This document shows positions 5,910-12,992 of a stretch of DNA of 12,992 nt, in pieces. Below the pieces are notes generated by a model. It was not told the origin of the DNA and did not search any database. It saw only the letters and a list, made by a program, of their open reading frames with translations. This DNA comes from JABMRP01 sp964444795 (GTDB lineage: Bacteria > Planctomycetota > Planctomycetia > Pirellulales > Thermoguttaceae). The translations under genes were made by a program, and so were the position numbers. The stretch covers positions 1-12,992 of the forward strand of contig CAYUIQ010000244.1 in NCBI GenBank assembly GCA_964444795.1, written 5' to 3'. Each line of letters starts with the position of its first letter. Within the stretch, counting starts at the first letter, position 1.

Positions 5910-7157
5910 TTGGGAAACCATCGCCTGCAAATCCTGTTTCTCGTTCACCGAGTTCCGTATCCGCCGAATCGGGGCGATCGGATCCGCTCGTTCCACATGC
6001 TCGATTACATGTCCGGCCGGGCCGACGTACATCTGGCGTTTCCGACTCCCCAGCCACCCGACGAGGAAACGATGCGGGCTTTGCGGAAGCGGTGCCGTCG
6101 CGTGGCGGCCGAGCCGCTGGGTTGGGGCGCGCGATGGCTTCGGGCGGCCCGTTCGCTGGCCATGGGGCGAACGGCCACGGAAGGGCTGTTTCAATGTCCT
6201 GCCCTGCACCGCGTTGTTCGGCGATGGAGCGAGGAAATCCGGTTCGACGCCGTGGTTGTCTTCTGTTCGAGTATGGCCCAATACCTCGACGCCCGAGGCC
6301 TCGACGGCGTGCCGGCGGTGATCGATCTGGTCGACGTCGACAGCCAGAAGTGGTTCGACTACGCGGCCCAGTCGCGCGGTCCGAAGCGATGGCTCTTCTC
6401 GCTGGAAGGGCGTCGGCTGCGACGGTTGGAGGCGACGCTGGCCGAGCGTGCCCGAGCCGTTACCGTGGTGAGCGACGCGGAAGCGGGACTTTATCGGCGG
6501 TTCAGCCCCAAGGCCGCCGTCCATGCGATCGGCAACGGAGTTGATTTGGACTACTTCCGAGCGGACCCGGCGGCCGAAGCGTGCGAATCGCCCCGCTGCG
6601 TGTTCGTCGGCGCGCTGGACTACCGGGCCAACGTGGAGGGCGCCCGTTGGTTCTGCCGGGAAGTGTGGCCGGAGATCCACCGCCGCGTACCCGGTGCCGT
6701 CTTTACGCTGGTGGGTAGCAACCCGACGGCGGCGGCCCGGCGGTTGGCCGAATTGCCCGGCGTGGAACTGGCCGCCGACGTTCCCGACGTACGCCCCTAT
6801 CTCGACGACGCGGCGATGGTCGTCGTGCCGCTCCGGGTTGCCCGGGGTATTCAGAACAAAGTGTTGGAGGCGCTTGCCCGGGGAAAGGCGGTGGTGGCAT
6901 CGCCGCCGAGTTTGGACGGGCTCGAACTGGATCGGGCCGTCCACGTCCGGCAAGCCGCCACGCCCGAGGAGTGGATCGCCGCCGTGACGCAACTGCTCGA
7001 CGACCCCTTGGCCCGCGATCGGCTGGGTCGCGAGGGCCGGAAGCATGTCCAGCAGCATTATTGCTGGGAGACGCGATTGAAACCGTTCGGTGCTCTACTC
7101 GGTCTACCGGAGTCCGTGGAAACCGTGGCCAATCCCTGCCAGGCACGCTCGAATTGA
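5910..7157 (+). CDS. GT-B glycosyltransferase, XrtA/PEP-CTERM-associated type
   Basis: A 415-residue retaining-type (GT4-like) glycosyltransferase resembling the sugar transferase family annotated as PEP-CTERM/EpsH1-associated. The N-terminus ILFLVHRVPYPPNRGDRIRS (8-27) is the signature of that family; the C-terminal nucleotide-sugar-binding half contains GNGVDLDYF (198-206), FVGALDYRANVEGARWF (222-238), and PLRVARGIQNKVLEAL (317-332) with the expected conserved Glu. I place the start at TTG 5910, which has GGGA 7 nt upstream and lies 14 nt after the deacetylase stop. The frame is open much further back but there overlaps the deacetylase. CTG at 5892 is another possible start. Donor and acceptor are unknown. 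Confidence 0.85.
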   Translation: MGNHRLQILFLVHRVPYPPNRGDRIRSFHMLDYMSGRADVHLAFPTPQPPDEETMRALRKRCRRVAAEPLGWGARWLRAARSLAMGRTATEGLFQCPALHRVVRRWSEEIRFDAVVVFCSSMAQYLDARGLDGVPAVIDLVDVDSQKWFDYAAQSRGPKRWLFSLEGRRLRRLEATLAERARAVTVVSDAEAGLYRRFSPKAAVHAIGNGVDLDYFRADPAAEACESPRCVFVGALDYRANVEGARWFCREVWPEIHRRVPGAVFTLVGSNPTAAARRLAELPGVELAADVPDVRPYLDDAAMVVVPLRVARGIQNKVLEALARGKAVVASPPSLDGLELDRAVHVRQAATPEEWIAAVTQLLDDPLARDRLGREGRKHVQQHYCWETRLKPFGALLGLPESVETVANPCQARSN

Positions 7158-7161
7158 CGCG

Positions 7162-8043
7162 ATGAACTCAGCCGCTGGAAACGAACCCGAACGCCCCACC
7201 GGCGACAAGTCGCCGACGTGTCCGTTGTGTGGTGGCGCGTTGTGCGACGGCACGGTTCGGGAGCCGGTCGATCCCTCGCCCGAACAGGTGCGCCGGTGGC
7301 TGGGCGCGGGCGCGAGCCGGCGTTTGGGGCTGTATACCGTTCCGCCGGATCTGAAGCTCTCGGTCGTCATCCCGGTTTACAACGAGAAGGACACGGTTGC
7401 CGAACTGGTGCGCCGAGTCCGGGCGGTTCCCATCGCCAAGGAGATATGGATCGTCGACGACGGCAGCACCGACGGCACGTCGGAGGTGCTGGCCGAGCTA
7501 CCGCCGGACGAGGATCTCCATGTACTTCGGCACGAGCGCAACCGGGGGAAAGGGGCCGCTTTGCGAACGGCCTTTGCTCGGGTGTCGGGCGATGTCGTCA
7601 TCGTCCAGGACGCCGATCTGGAGTACGACCCGGCCCAGTATCCGCGGCTGCTACAACCGATCGTGGAAGGCGTCGGCGACGTCGTCTTCGGATCGCGATT
7701 TCAATCGGACGTCCCGCATCGAGTGCTCTACTTCTGGCATTCGGTAGCCAACCGGTTTCTCACCACGGTGTCGAACATGTTCACGGATCTGAACCTGACC
7801 GACATGGAAACGTGCTACAAGGTGTTTCGCCGCGAGGTGATCGAAGCGATCGGCCCGACGCTGAAGCAGAACCGTTTCGGCATCGAGCCGGAGTTGACGG
7901 CCAAAGTGGCGCGCCGAGGTTACCGCATTTACGAGTTGGGGATCAGCTACTTCGGGCGGACTTATCAGGAAGGGAAGAAGATCGGGTTGCTCGACGCATT
8001 GAAAGCATTTTGGTGCATCCTGCGGTATTGGAAATGGGACTGA
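7162..8043 (+). CDS. GT2 glycosyltransferase, DPM/DPG-synthase-like, with Cys motif
   Basis: A 293-residue GT-A glycosyltransferase. KLSVVIPVYNEKDTV (65-79) starts the fold, IVDDGSTDGT (97-106) binds the nucleotide, and QDADLEYDP (149-157) carries the metal-binding D-x-D (Asp150, Asp152). The C-terminal half (TDMETCYKVF, NRFGIEPELTAKVARRGYRI) matches dolichyl/polyprenyl-phosphate sugar synthases, which load a sugar onto a lipid phosphate. There is no C-terminal membrane domain. An unusual N-terminal segment has Cys20-x2-Cys23 and Cys28, like half of a zinc ribbon. ATG 7162, 4 nt after the preceding stop, is chosen over one at 7090 that would overlap the upstream gene. Transfer to undecaprenyl phosphate or directly to the glycan are both possible. 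Confidence 0.85.
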   Translation: MNSAAGNEPERPTGDKSPTCPLCGGALCDGTVREPVDPSPEQVRRWLGAGASRRLGLYTVPPDLKLSVVIPVYNEKDTVAELVRRVRAVPIAKEIWIVDDGSTDGTSEVLAELPPDEDLHVLRHERNRGKGAALRTAFARVSGDVVIVQDADLEYDPAQYPRLLQPIVEGVGDVVFGSRFQSDVPHRVLYFWHSVANRFLTTVSNMFTDLNLTDMETCYKVFRREVIEAIGPTLKQNRFGIEPELTAKVARRGYRIYELGISYFGRTYQEGKKIGLLDALKAFWCILRYWKWD

Positions 8044-8061
8044 CCCCTTTTCCCCGGTATC

Positions 8062-8077
8062 TCCGCGTTTTCGCGGA
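8062..8077 (+). repeat. 6-bp hairpin in the GT2-ligase gap
   Basis: TCCGCG, loop TTTT, then CGCGGA: a perfect 6-bp stem with a T tetraloop in the 79-nt gap between two operon genes. The sequence after it (CAAGAAACAC) has no T-run, so it should not be an intrinsic terminator. It may influence message stability or pausing. Confidence 0.4.
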
Positions 8078-8122
8078 CAAGAAACACTTACTCATCACAC
8101 GCATTAGCGACGGATATCACCG

Positions 8123-9430
8123 ATGGTTCAATTAGGACTGATCTTTGTCAACGCGGCCGTGTGGATCGGAGCCCCGACGGCGTTGTTCTATCCGTACATC
8201 GGCCTGCTGATTTACGTTGGCCTGGCGATTATTCAACCGACGTCGATGTGGTACTGGATTCCGCTGGGCGGTCCGCTCACGCTCGCCATGGAGCACGGAA
8301 GCCGCATTGTGGCGATTTCCATGATCGTCGGTTGGATCAGCCAAGGGATGGGACATTGGAACTTCGGGCGCGGCCGGCGCGTCGTCCTGATGCTGCTGGG
8401 TTTCATGGCTTGGGCGCTGGTTTCGACGGTTTACGGTTACGATTCGGAGCCGGGGTGGAGGTTCCTTGATGCCATGTCGAAAATCGTCCTCCCGTTCATG
8501 GTTGGAATGACGCTGATGAATTCCTCGGCCCGACTGAAACAGCTCGCCTGGGTGATTGCCCTGAGCCAGGGATACGTGGCCTACGAGTTGAACGTCAGCT
8601 ACTATTCGGGATACAACCGGATCGTGGTCATCGGATTCGGCGGGATGGACAATAACTTCGTGGCGGTCGCCATGGTGACGGGGGCGGCGTTGGCGTTCTT
8701 CCTGGGACTCAACGAACGGAGAATCCCCGCGCAGATACTAGCTTTCTTGGCCTGCGTCCTTCAAGTTCACGCCGTGATGTTCTCCTTCTCCCGCGGCGGG
8801 ATGTTGGGGCTGATCTGCACAACCATCTTCGCGTTTTTCCTGGTCCCCAAGAAGCCGAAGCATTACGTTATCTTCCTGTTGATTATCATGCTCGGCTTTC
8901 GACTGGCCGGCCCGGAGGTGCGGCAGCGGTTTTCCAGCGTGTTTGTGGATCCCGAGGAACGCGACCGATCGGCGAGCAGCCGCGTGGAATTCTGGGGATA
9001 CTGCTGGACAACGATGAAAGAGCATCCGATCATGGGAGTCGGTCCGAACTATTGGCCCACGTACGTCGGTCGCTTTCGGGACTCCGGAGTGACCGCTCAC
9101 TCGCTCTGGATGCAGACCGGTGCCGAAATGGGATTCCCGGGATTGGCGCTGTTGCTGGGGTTCTACGGTCTGTGTTGTCTGGCGCTATGGCCCCTGGCAA
9201 GGCGGCGCATCCGGACTCACGACCCCTGGATACCGGACGCCGCCTGCATGACGATTTCGGCCTTGGCCGGCTTTGCCGTGGCCGCGAGCTTCGTCACGAT
9301 TTCCGGCCTCGAGTTGTCCTACTATATCACGATGCTGGGAGCCGGAGCGCTGAAGCTTTCGTCCGATCGCAACATGGTCCTTGACCCGATCTCCAGCGAG
9401 CCGCTTCCCGACATGGCAACGGAACGATGA
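8123..9430 (+). CDS. O-antigen ligase/Wzy_C-type membrane protein
   Basis: A 435-residue inner-membrane protein with roughly ten hydrophobic segments and the Wzy_C (WaaL/Wzy-like) core. Visible motifs are SFSRGGMLGL (211-220), SSRVEFW (285-291) before an EHPIMGVGPNYW segment, and AHSLWMQTGAEMGFPG (325-340) in the periplasmic loop region, where His326 is a likely catalytic position by analogy. It resembles the O-glycosylation ligase family found near exosortase A, though a plain polymerase or ligase role is equally possible. It would act at the periplasmic face on lipid-linked glycan. The start follows a 79-nt gap, and its stop overlaps the start of the permease gene (ATGA), so the two are likely co-translated. 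Confidence 0.82.
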   Translation: MVQLGLIFVNAAVWIGAPTALFYPYIGLLIYVGLAIIQPTSMWYWIPLGGPLTLAMEHGSRIVAISMIVGWISQGMGHWNFGRGRRVVLMLLGFMAWALVSTVYGYDSEPGWRFLDAMSKIVLPFMVGMTLMNSSARLKQLAWVIALSQGYVAYELNVSYYSGYNRIVVIGFGGMDNNFVAVAMVTGAALAFFLGLNERRIPAQILAFLACVLQVHAVMFSFSRGGMLGLICTTIFAFFLVPKKPKHYVIFLLIIMLGFRLAGPEVRQRFSSVFVDPEERDRSASSRVEFWGYCWTTMKEHPIMGVGPNYWPTYVGRFRDSGVTAHSLWMQTGAEMGFPGLALLLGFYGLCCLALWPLARRRIRTHDPWIPDAACMTISALAGFAVAASFVTISGLELSYYITMLGAGALKLSSDRNMVLDPISSEPLPDMATER

Positions 9431-10395
9431 GTTCGACCGAGCATCCGCATCAAGAACTGGCCGCCGGGACCGGGCAGTCCGGACCGCCCGAACCGCCGGC
9501 CGACCATCCAGGCGAGAGCCTGCTCGGCGGACTGGCCGAGATGGTCCGCGAATTGATCCAGTATCGCGAACTGCTGGGGCAGATGGTGCTGCGCGATGTC
9601 CGCATACGCTATAAGCAAGCGATCATGGGGTTCGGCTGGGCCGTGTTCATGCCGCTGATGATCGTCGGCGCGGGTTTTCTGGTGAAATACGCGATGGCCC
9701 GGATGTCGGGCACGGATCTCCATGCGGCGGCTTTTTCGGGCATGACGGTCAAGGCCCTGGGTTGGGCTTTCTTCGTCGGGGCCATCGGGTTTTCGGCCAA
9801 CAGCCTGACCGGCAACATCAGCCTGGTAACGAAGATCTATTTTCCCCGCGAGGTGTTCCCCCTATCCGCCGTACTGACCCAGGCGGTCGATTCGCTCATC
9901 GGTTCGGCGTTTCTGGCCGTCTTTCTGTTGACCGTTCTGGGAGTCGGCTTTTCGACGCAGCAACTCTGGCTGATTCCCCTGCTTGCGGCGTTGTTGATGT
10001 TGACCACCGCGGCGGCGCTGGCTCTGAGTTGCGCCAACGTTTTCTTCCGCGACGTCAAGTACCTCGTGCAGATCGTCGTCTCCTTCGGCATCTTCTTCAC
10101 GCCCGTCTTCTACGAGCCGGAGTCTTTCGGTCCCCTGGGATGCCGGCTGATGATGCTCAACCCGCTGGCCCCGCTGCTGGAAGGGATGCGCCTGGCCGCC
10201 GTGGGGCATATCGACCAATTTAACCAGATCACCCATGTCAACCTGCTGAACACCTTGACCGTCGGCGCCGGCGGCGAGATTCTCGCCTGGACCCCGTGGT
10301 ACCTGGTATATTCGCTCGCCTGGGCCGTGCTGGGACTGCTGGTCAGTTGGCGCGTGTTTCATAAACTAGAATTCGTCTACGCCGAGTACATCTAG
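9427..10395 (+). CDS. wzm: ABC-2 polysaccharide export permease (Wzm-like)
   Basis: A 322-residue permease of the ABC-2 family that, with the ATPase encoded next, would move lipid-linked polysaccharide across the inner membrane. After a hydrophilic, Pro/Gly-rich N-terminus (about 1-35), the conserved cytoplasmic-interface helix RDVRIRYKQAIMGFGWAV (56-73) leads into about six membrane segments; KIYFPREVFPLSAV lies in the family's conserved gating region, and the frame closes with FVYAEYI. Length is slightly above the usual 260-290 because of the N-terminal extension. Its start overlaps the preceding stop by 4 nt; the ATPase begins 12 nt downstream. Confidence 0.9.
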   Translation: MSSTEHPHQELAAGTGQSGPPEPPADHPGESLLGGLAEMVRELIQYRELLGQMVLRDVRIRYKQAIMGFGWAVFMPLMIVGAGFLVKYAMARMSGTDLHAAAFSGMTVKALGWAFFVGAIGFSANSLTGNISLVTKIYFPREVFPLSAVLTQAVDSLIGSAFLAVFLLTVLGVGFSTQQLWLIPLLAALLMLTTAAALALSCANVFFRDVKYLVQIVVSFGIFFTPVFYEPESFGPLGCRLMMLNPLAPLLEGMRLAAVGHIDQFNQITHVNLLNTLTVGAGGEILAWTPWYLVYSLAWAVLGLLVSWRVFHKLEFVYAEYI

Positions 10396-10407
10396 CCCCT
10401 AAACCCC

Positions 10408-11616
10408 ATGTCCAACGTCGCCATCGAAGTCAACCACGTCTGGAAACGCTTTCGCCGGGGTGAAATCCACGACAGCCTGCGCGATTTCCTCCCCGCGATG
10501 GCCCGGAGGCTGATGGGCCGGGGTCCCAAGCAGAGCGAACTGCGCCGGGGCGACTTCTGGGCGCTTAAAGACGTCAGCTTCGAGGTGCGCCGCGGCGACG
10601 TGCTGGGAATCATCGGGCCCAACGGGGCCGGTAAGAGCACCCTGCTGAAGATCCTCGCCCGCATCCTCAAAGCCAATCGCGGAACGATCCGCGTCGACGG
10701 CCGCCTGCGCGCGCTGATCGAAGTGGGGGCCGGTTTTCACCCCGACCTTACCGGCCGAGAAAACGTCTTCCTCAACGGCTCGATCCTGGGGATGAAACAG
10801 AAGGAGATCCGCGGCCGTTTCGATCAAATTGTCGAGTTCGCCGGCGTCGAGGAGTTCATCGATACGCCGGTCAAGCGTTACTCGTCGGGGATGATGGCCC
10901 GGCTGGGATTCGCCATCGCCGCGCACATGGACCCGGAGATCCTGCTGGTCGACGAAGTGCTCAGCGTCGGCGACGCCGCGTTTCGGGCGAAGTGCATCGC
11001 CCACCTGGAAACGCTTCTGCGGTCCGACGTTAGCGTGATCTTCATCTCCCATAATCTCGAACACGTCCGCCATCTCTGCGATCGTTGCCTGGTGCTCGAT
11101 CGCGGCGAGGTGCGCATACTGGCCGACGTTTCCCGGGCGTGCGAGGAGTACTACGCTTGCTTCGAGAACGTCGAGCCACGGGAGAACGATCCCGACGCCG
11201 GTTCCGAGGCTCCCGGACAGATCGTCGGCTTAGGGGTCCGCGATGAACGGGGCGAGCCTTCGTTTCGCGTCCAGAGTCACCGGCCAGTGGTGCTGGAGAT
11301 AACGTACGAGTTGTTCCGCTCCGTCGAGCAGGCGAGTTTCTCGATTGCCTTTTGGAAAGGGGCCGCCAAACTGATGGGCGGGTGCGGCACGGCACAAGAC
11401 GACTTCGCGCTGCCGGTGGCCGAGGGAACGCACACCGTGCGGTTACAGATTGACGGGCTGCCTTTCGCCCCGGGTGATTATCGCATGACGATGCGATTGG
11501 AAGCCGACGGAAGCGTGCTACCCGGCGGACACGTCACCACCCGGCCGTTGACCGTCGCCGGGGGGGCCGACGTCCATTGGGATATCGTGCTGCAACACCG
11601 CTGGGAGGTGCCGTGA
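10408..11616 (+). CDS. wzt: ABC polysaccharide exporter ATPase with C-terminal domain (Wzt-like)
   Basis: A 402-residue ATPase partner of the permease. Walker A is GPNGAGKST (70-78), the family signature is RYSSGMMARL (147-156), Walker B is ILLVDE (168-173) with Asp172-Glu173, and the H-loop His205 is in ISHNL. An insert before Walker A (RRLMGRGPKQSELRRGDF, 33-50) is usual for polysaccharide-export ATPases. Residues from about 250 to 402 form a beta-rich extension, with HRPVVLEITYELF and LPFAPGDYRMTMRLEADG, matching the Wzt C-terminal domain, which in known O-antigen exporters binds the terminal modification of the glycan and licenses export. This implies the polymer carries an end-cap. No Shine-Dalgarno is visible in the C-rich 12-nt gap. 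Confidence 0.92.
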   Translation: MSNVAIEVNHVWKRFRRGEIHDSLRDFLPAMARRLMGRGPKQSELRRGDFWALKDVSFEVRRGDVLGIIGPNGAGKSTLLKILARILKANRGTIRVDGRLRALIEVGAGFHPDLTGRENVFLNGSILGMKQKEIRGRFDQIVEFAGVEEFIDTPVKRYSSGMMARLGFAIAAHMDPEILLVDEVLSVGDAAFRAKCIAHLETLLRSDVSVIFISHNLEHVRHLCDRCLVLDRGEVRILADVSRACEEYYACFENVEPRENDPDAGSEAPGQIVGLGVRDERGEPSFRVQSHRPVVLEITYELFRSVEQASFSIAFWKGAAKLMGGCGTAQDDFALPVAEGTHTVRLQIDGLPFAPGDYRMTMRLEADGSVLPGGHVTTRPLTVAGGADVHWDIVLQHRWEVP

Positions 11617-11631
11617 GATCGGGCTGATTCG

Positions 11632-12804
11632 ATGAGTTCAGAACTCACAAAAGCGGATAACGTGCAACGCCTGATTCAAAAGGCTCTGAACTACTATTTG
11701 TATTCGAGTTTTTCCGGATTTAACCGGCCACTCCGCCTGCAGATGAGGATTGAATCCCAGCCTCTTCTGGCGGTGGAAGCAGCCATGCAAGGCGGCGAGT
11801 CCCGTCCCGGGAGAACGATTTCTCCTCGCGAGTTTGCGTTTCGTCTCGCGGCAATATATCGCGACTGGAGCAAGTCAATTCCCGACGCGGGCGAGCACGC
11901 GGAGGAGCTTCCCGCGGGAAGCGACTACCGCCAATGGAGACGTTCCGGCGGGAGCGCTCGCCGTTACGGGCCGGTCCATTTCCTGCAAGCGTACGTGGAA
12001 GCCAAAGGAAGACCGTTCTTTGCAAAAGCCATCGTTCACGGAAGCGTTGGCACGCTGGACGACGAACCGGGTTTCAGCGATCTCGATCTTGCGCTGGTCG
12101 TGCGATCTTCCGTGCTGCAAGACGAGAAGGCACTTCTTCGTCTGCGGCGGACGGCGGCCGTCGTTCTAGCGGCGGCGTATGCCTTCGATCCATACATGCA
12201 TCACGGACCGTTCTATATTTCCGAAATTGATCTCACCTGGTATCCTCAACCATTTCTACCGACCGTCGTGTTTCAGCACGGGGTTGAGCTTCTCAACGAC
12301 TCACCGCGGCTGAAGGTTGCGCCCAGGGAAGCGTCGGAGATAACGGCCGAGATGATCGAAGGCATGATGTGCGGTTTTCGACGATTCGGTAGCAGTGGAT
12401 TTCAATTGCACAATACGTTCGAGATTGAATCCTATTTGGGCACGACGATGATCTTGCCAACCTTGTTCCTGCAGCGATTGACGGGCAAGAACTTGTACAA
12501 GCGAGATAGTTTTCCGGAGGCCCGGAAGTTCTTCACCGAGGATCAATGGGAGCCTATTCGCACGGCGTCGTTGGTACGAAAGAGCTTACCGCCTCGGCCC
12601 ACGGTTCCCAGGCGGATGTTCCATTTGTCGCGTTTGGCGAAGTTTCCGTATTGGCTGTTTAGGTGGGGGCGCGGGCACGCTTCCAATGGGCATCGCGCGG
12701 GGCTTGCCTCGGAGGTCGTTGGCGATGGCTTTGCGTTGCAGGTGGTGCGCCTGCTGGAAGAAATGAAGCTGCGGATAGACGCCGCGCCACGAGGTCAGGA
12801 ATGA
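11632..12804 (+). CDS. Nucleotidyltransferase-like protein of unknown function
   Basis: A 390-residue protein I cannot place in a named family. The one clear signature is a polymerase-beta-type nucleotidyltransferase core: VHGS (135-138), then DEPGFSDLDLALVV (144-157) with Asp150-x-Asp152, and a plausible third acidic position at Glu198-Ile-Asp200 (SEIDLTWY). The spacing of Gly137-Ser138 to Asp150 fits the minimal motif G-[GS]-x(9-13)-D-h-D. About 120 residues precede the core and 190 follow, far more than a minimal antitoxin-type enzyme. No signal peptide or clear membrane segment is seen. It starts 15 nt after the Wzt stop and overlaps the next, related gene by 4 nt. It may transfer a nucleotidyl or phosphoryl-linked group to the glycan or a carrier. 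Its DNA is less GC-rich than the exporter genes in sampled stretches. Confidence 0.75.
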   Translation: MSSELTKADNVQRLIQKALNYYLYSSFSGFNRPLRLQMRIESQPLLAVEAAMQGGESRPGRTISPREFAFRLAAIYRDWSKSIPDAGEHAEELPAGSDYRQWRRSGGSARRYGPVHFLQAYVEAKGRPFFAKAIVHGSVGTLDDEPGFSDLDLALVVRSSVLQDEKALLRLRRTAAVVLAAAYAFDPYMHHGPFYISEIDLTWYPQPFLPTVVFQHGVELLNDSPRLKVAPREASEITAEMIEGMMCGFRRFGSSGFQLHNTFEIESYLGTTMILPTLFLQRLTGKNLYKRDSFPEARKFFTEDQWEPIRTASLVRKSLPPRPTVPRRMFHLSRLAKFPYWLFRWGRGHASNGHRAGLASEVVGDGFALQVVRLLEEMKLRIDAAPRGQE

Positions 12805-12992
12805 TAAACGCCCAGGGGGAATTCACGAACCTGCCCGAAGCCATCGCGCCGGAGGCATACGAGAAGACGATTGACTATTTGGCGGACCGTTGGAGTGCGC
12901 TCTCGCCGAAACCGCTGGCAATCTACCAGATTGGAGAAATCAGCACACCCGGGATTTCGGATCTGGACTTTATGCTGGTCTTTCCGAGCAAC
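12801..12992 (+). CDS. Second nucleotidyltransferase-like protein, 3' end outside window
   Basis: Only the first 64 residues are present. The ATG at 12801 overlaps the preceding stop (ATGA), and GAGG at 12791-12794, six nt upstream, is a reasonable ribosome binding site. Residues 43-61 read QIGEISTPGISDLDFMLVF, which echoes the PGFSDLDLALV core of the gene before it, with Asp54-x-Asp56 as the probable metal-binding pair. Here the glycine-serine pair is replaced by Gly45-Glu46 and the spacing to the aspartates is shorter, so the enzyme may be divergent or differ in activity. The length and later domains cannot be seen. Translational coupling suggests the two proteins act together, for example as a complex. 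Confidence 0.65.
   Translation, partial: MINAQGEFTNLPEAIAPEAYEKTIDYLADRWSALSPKPLAIYQIGEISTPGISDLDFMLVFPSN

Noticed and set aside
4651..6057. 468-codon minus-strand open frame
   Set aside because: Lies opposite the sugar transferase, deacetylase and glycosyltransferase, all with clear catalytic motifs; its protein is Arg-rich with no recognisable domain.
5772..7058. 428-codon minus-strand open frame
   Set aside because: Opposite the GT-B glycosyltransferase, which has strong family signatures; no motif of its own.
8062..8077. Intrinsic terminator inside the operon
   Set aside because: The stem is good, but no T-run follows and the operon clearly continues in the same direction.
12031..12110. 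LicD-type phosphocholine transferase
   Set aside because: LicD proteins carry a characteristic D-D-D-I-D cluster after a G-x-L-L-G segment; here the core is G-S followed by S-D-L-D, which fits a general polymerase-beta motif better.
11632..12992. MNT/HEPN toxin-antitoxin pair
   Set aside because: The nucleotidyltransferase motif prompted this idea, but the first protein is 390 residues, far larger than a minimal antitoxin, and the neighbour is another nucleotidyltransferase-like protein with no HEPN R-x4-6-H motif in its visible part.
1..12992. CRISPR arrays, tRNA or rRNA genes, insertion sequences
   Set aside because: I scanned for regularly spaced repeats, tRNA T-arm-like sequences and transposase motifs and saw none.

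Overview
The window looks like a chromosomal surface-polysaccharide (exopolysaccharide or glycan-assembly) locus from a GC-rich Gram-negative-type bacterium. I favour Planctomycetota, or a relative in the PVC group. The reasons are the GC-rich coding bias, the scarcity of clear Shine-Dalgarno sites, and three proteins of the kind normally seen next to exosortase A (XrtA/EpsH). This assignment is inference: no rRNA or marker gene is present.

Layout. Positions 1-333 hold no gene I can support. Two overlapping minus-strand genes follow (334-2261): a GalU-type sugar-1-phosphate uridylyltransferase and a GHMP kinase that closely resembles plant-type glucuronokinase. Together they could make UDP-glucuronate (or a related UDP-sugar) by salvage. 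A noncoding stretch of about 1 kb (2262-3308) separates them from a long divergent plus-strand operon; it holds candidate promoters and two clear inverted repeats.

The plus-strand operon opens with a NusG/RfaH/LoaP/UpxY-type antiterminator (3309-3875). After a hairpin-containing 231-nt gap come a membrane-bound sugar-phosphate transferase that would start the glycan, an XrtA-type polysaccharide deacetylase, an XrtA-type GT-B glycosyltransferase, a GT2 (DPM-like) glycosyltransferase with a short cysteine motif in front, an O-antigen-ligase/Wzy_C-type membrane protein, an ABC-2 permease (Wzm) and its ATPase (Wzt) with a C-terminal extension. The operon continues into two consecutive, 4-nt-overlapping proteins that share a nucleotidyltransferase-like P-G-[F/I]-S-D-L-D core. 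The second is cut by the window edge.

How it may work together: the GalU/glucuronokinase pair supplies a nucleotide sugar. The NusG paralogue keeps polymerase processive through the long operon. The initiating transferase loads a phosphosugar on a lipid, the glycosyltransferases extend it, and the deacetylase modifies it. Wzm/Wzt exports it, perhaps after recognising an end-cap through the Wzt C-terminal domain. The ligase-like protein joins or polymerises it. The tandem nucleotidyltransferase-like proteins are the least explained part and the best candidate for something undescribed; they could add a cap or a phospho-linked decoration. Their DNA is less GC-rich in places than the exporter genes beside them.
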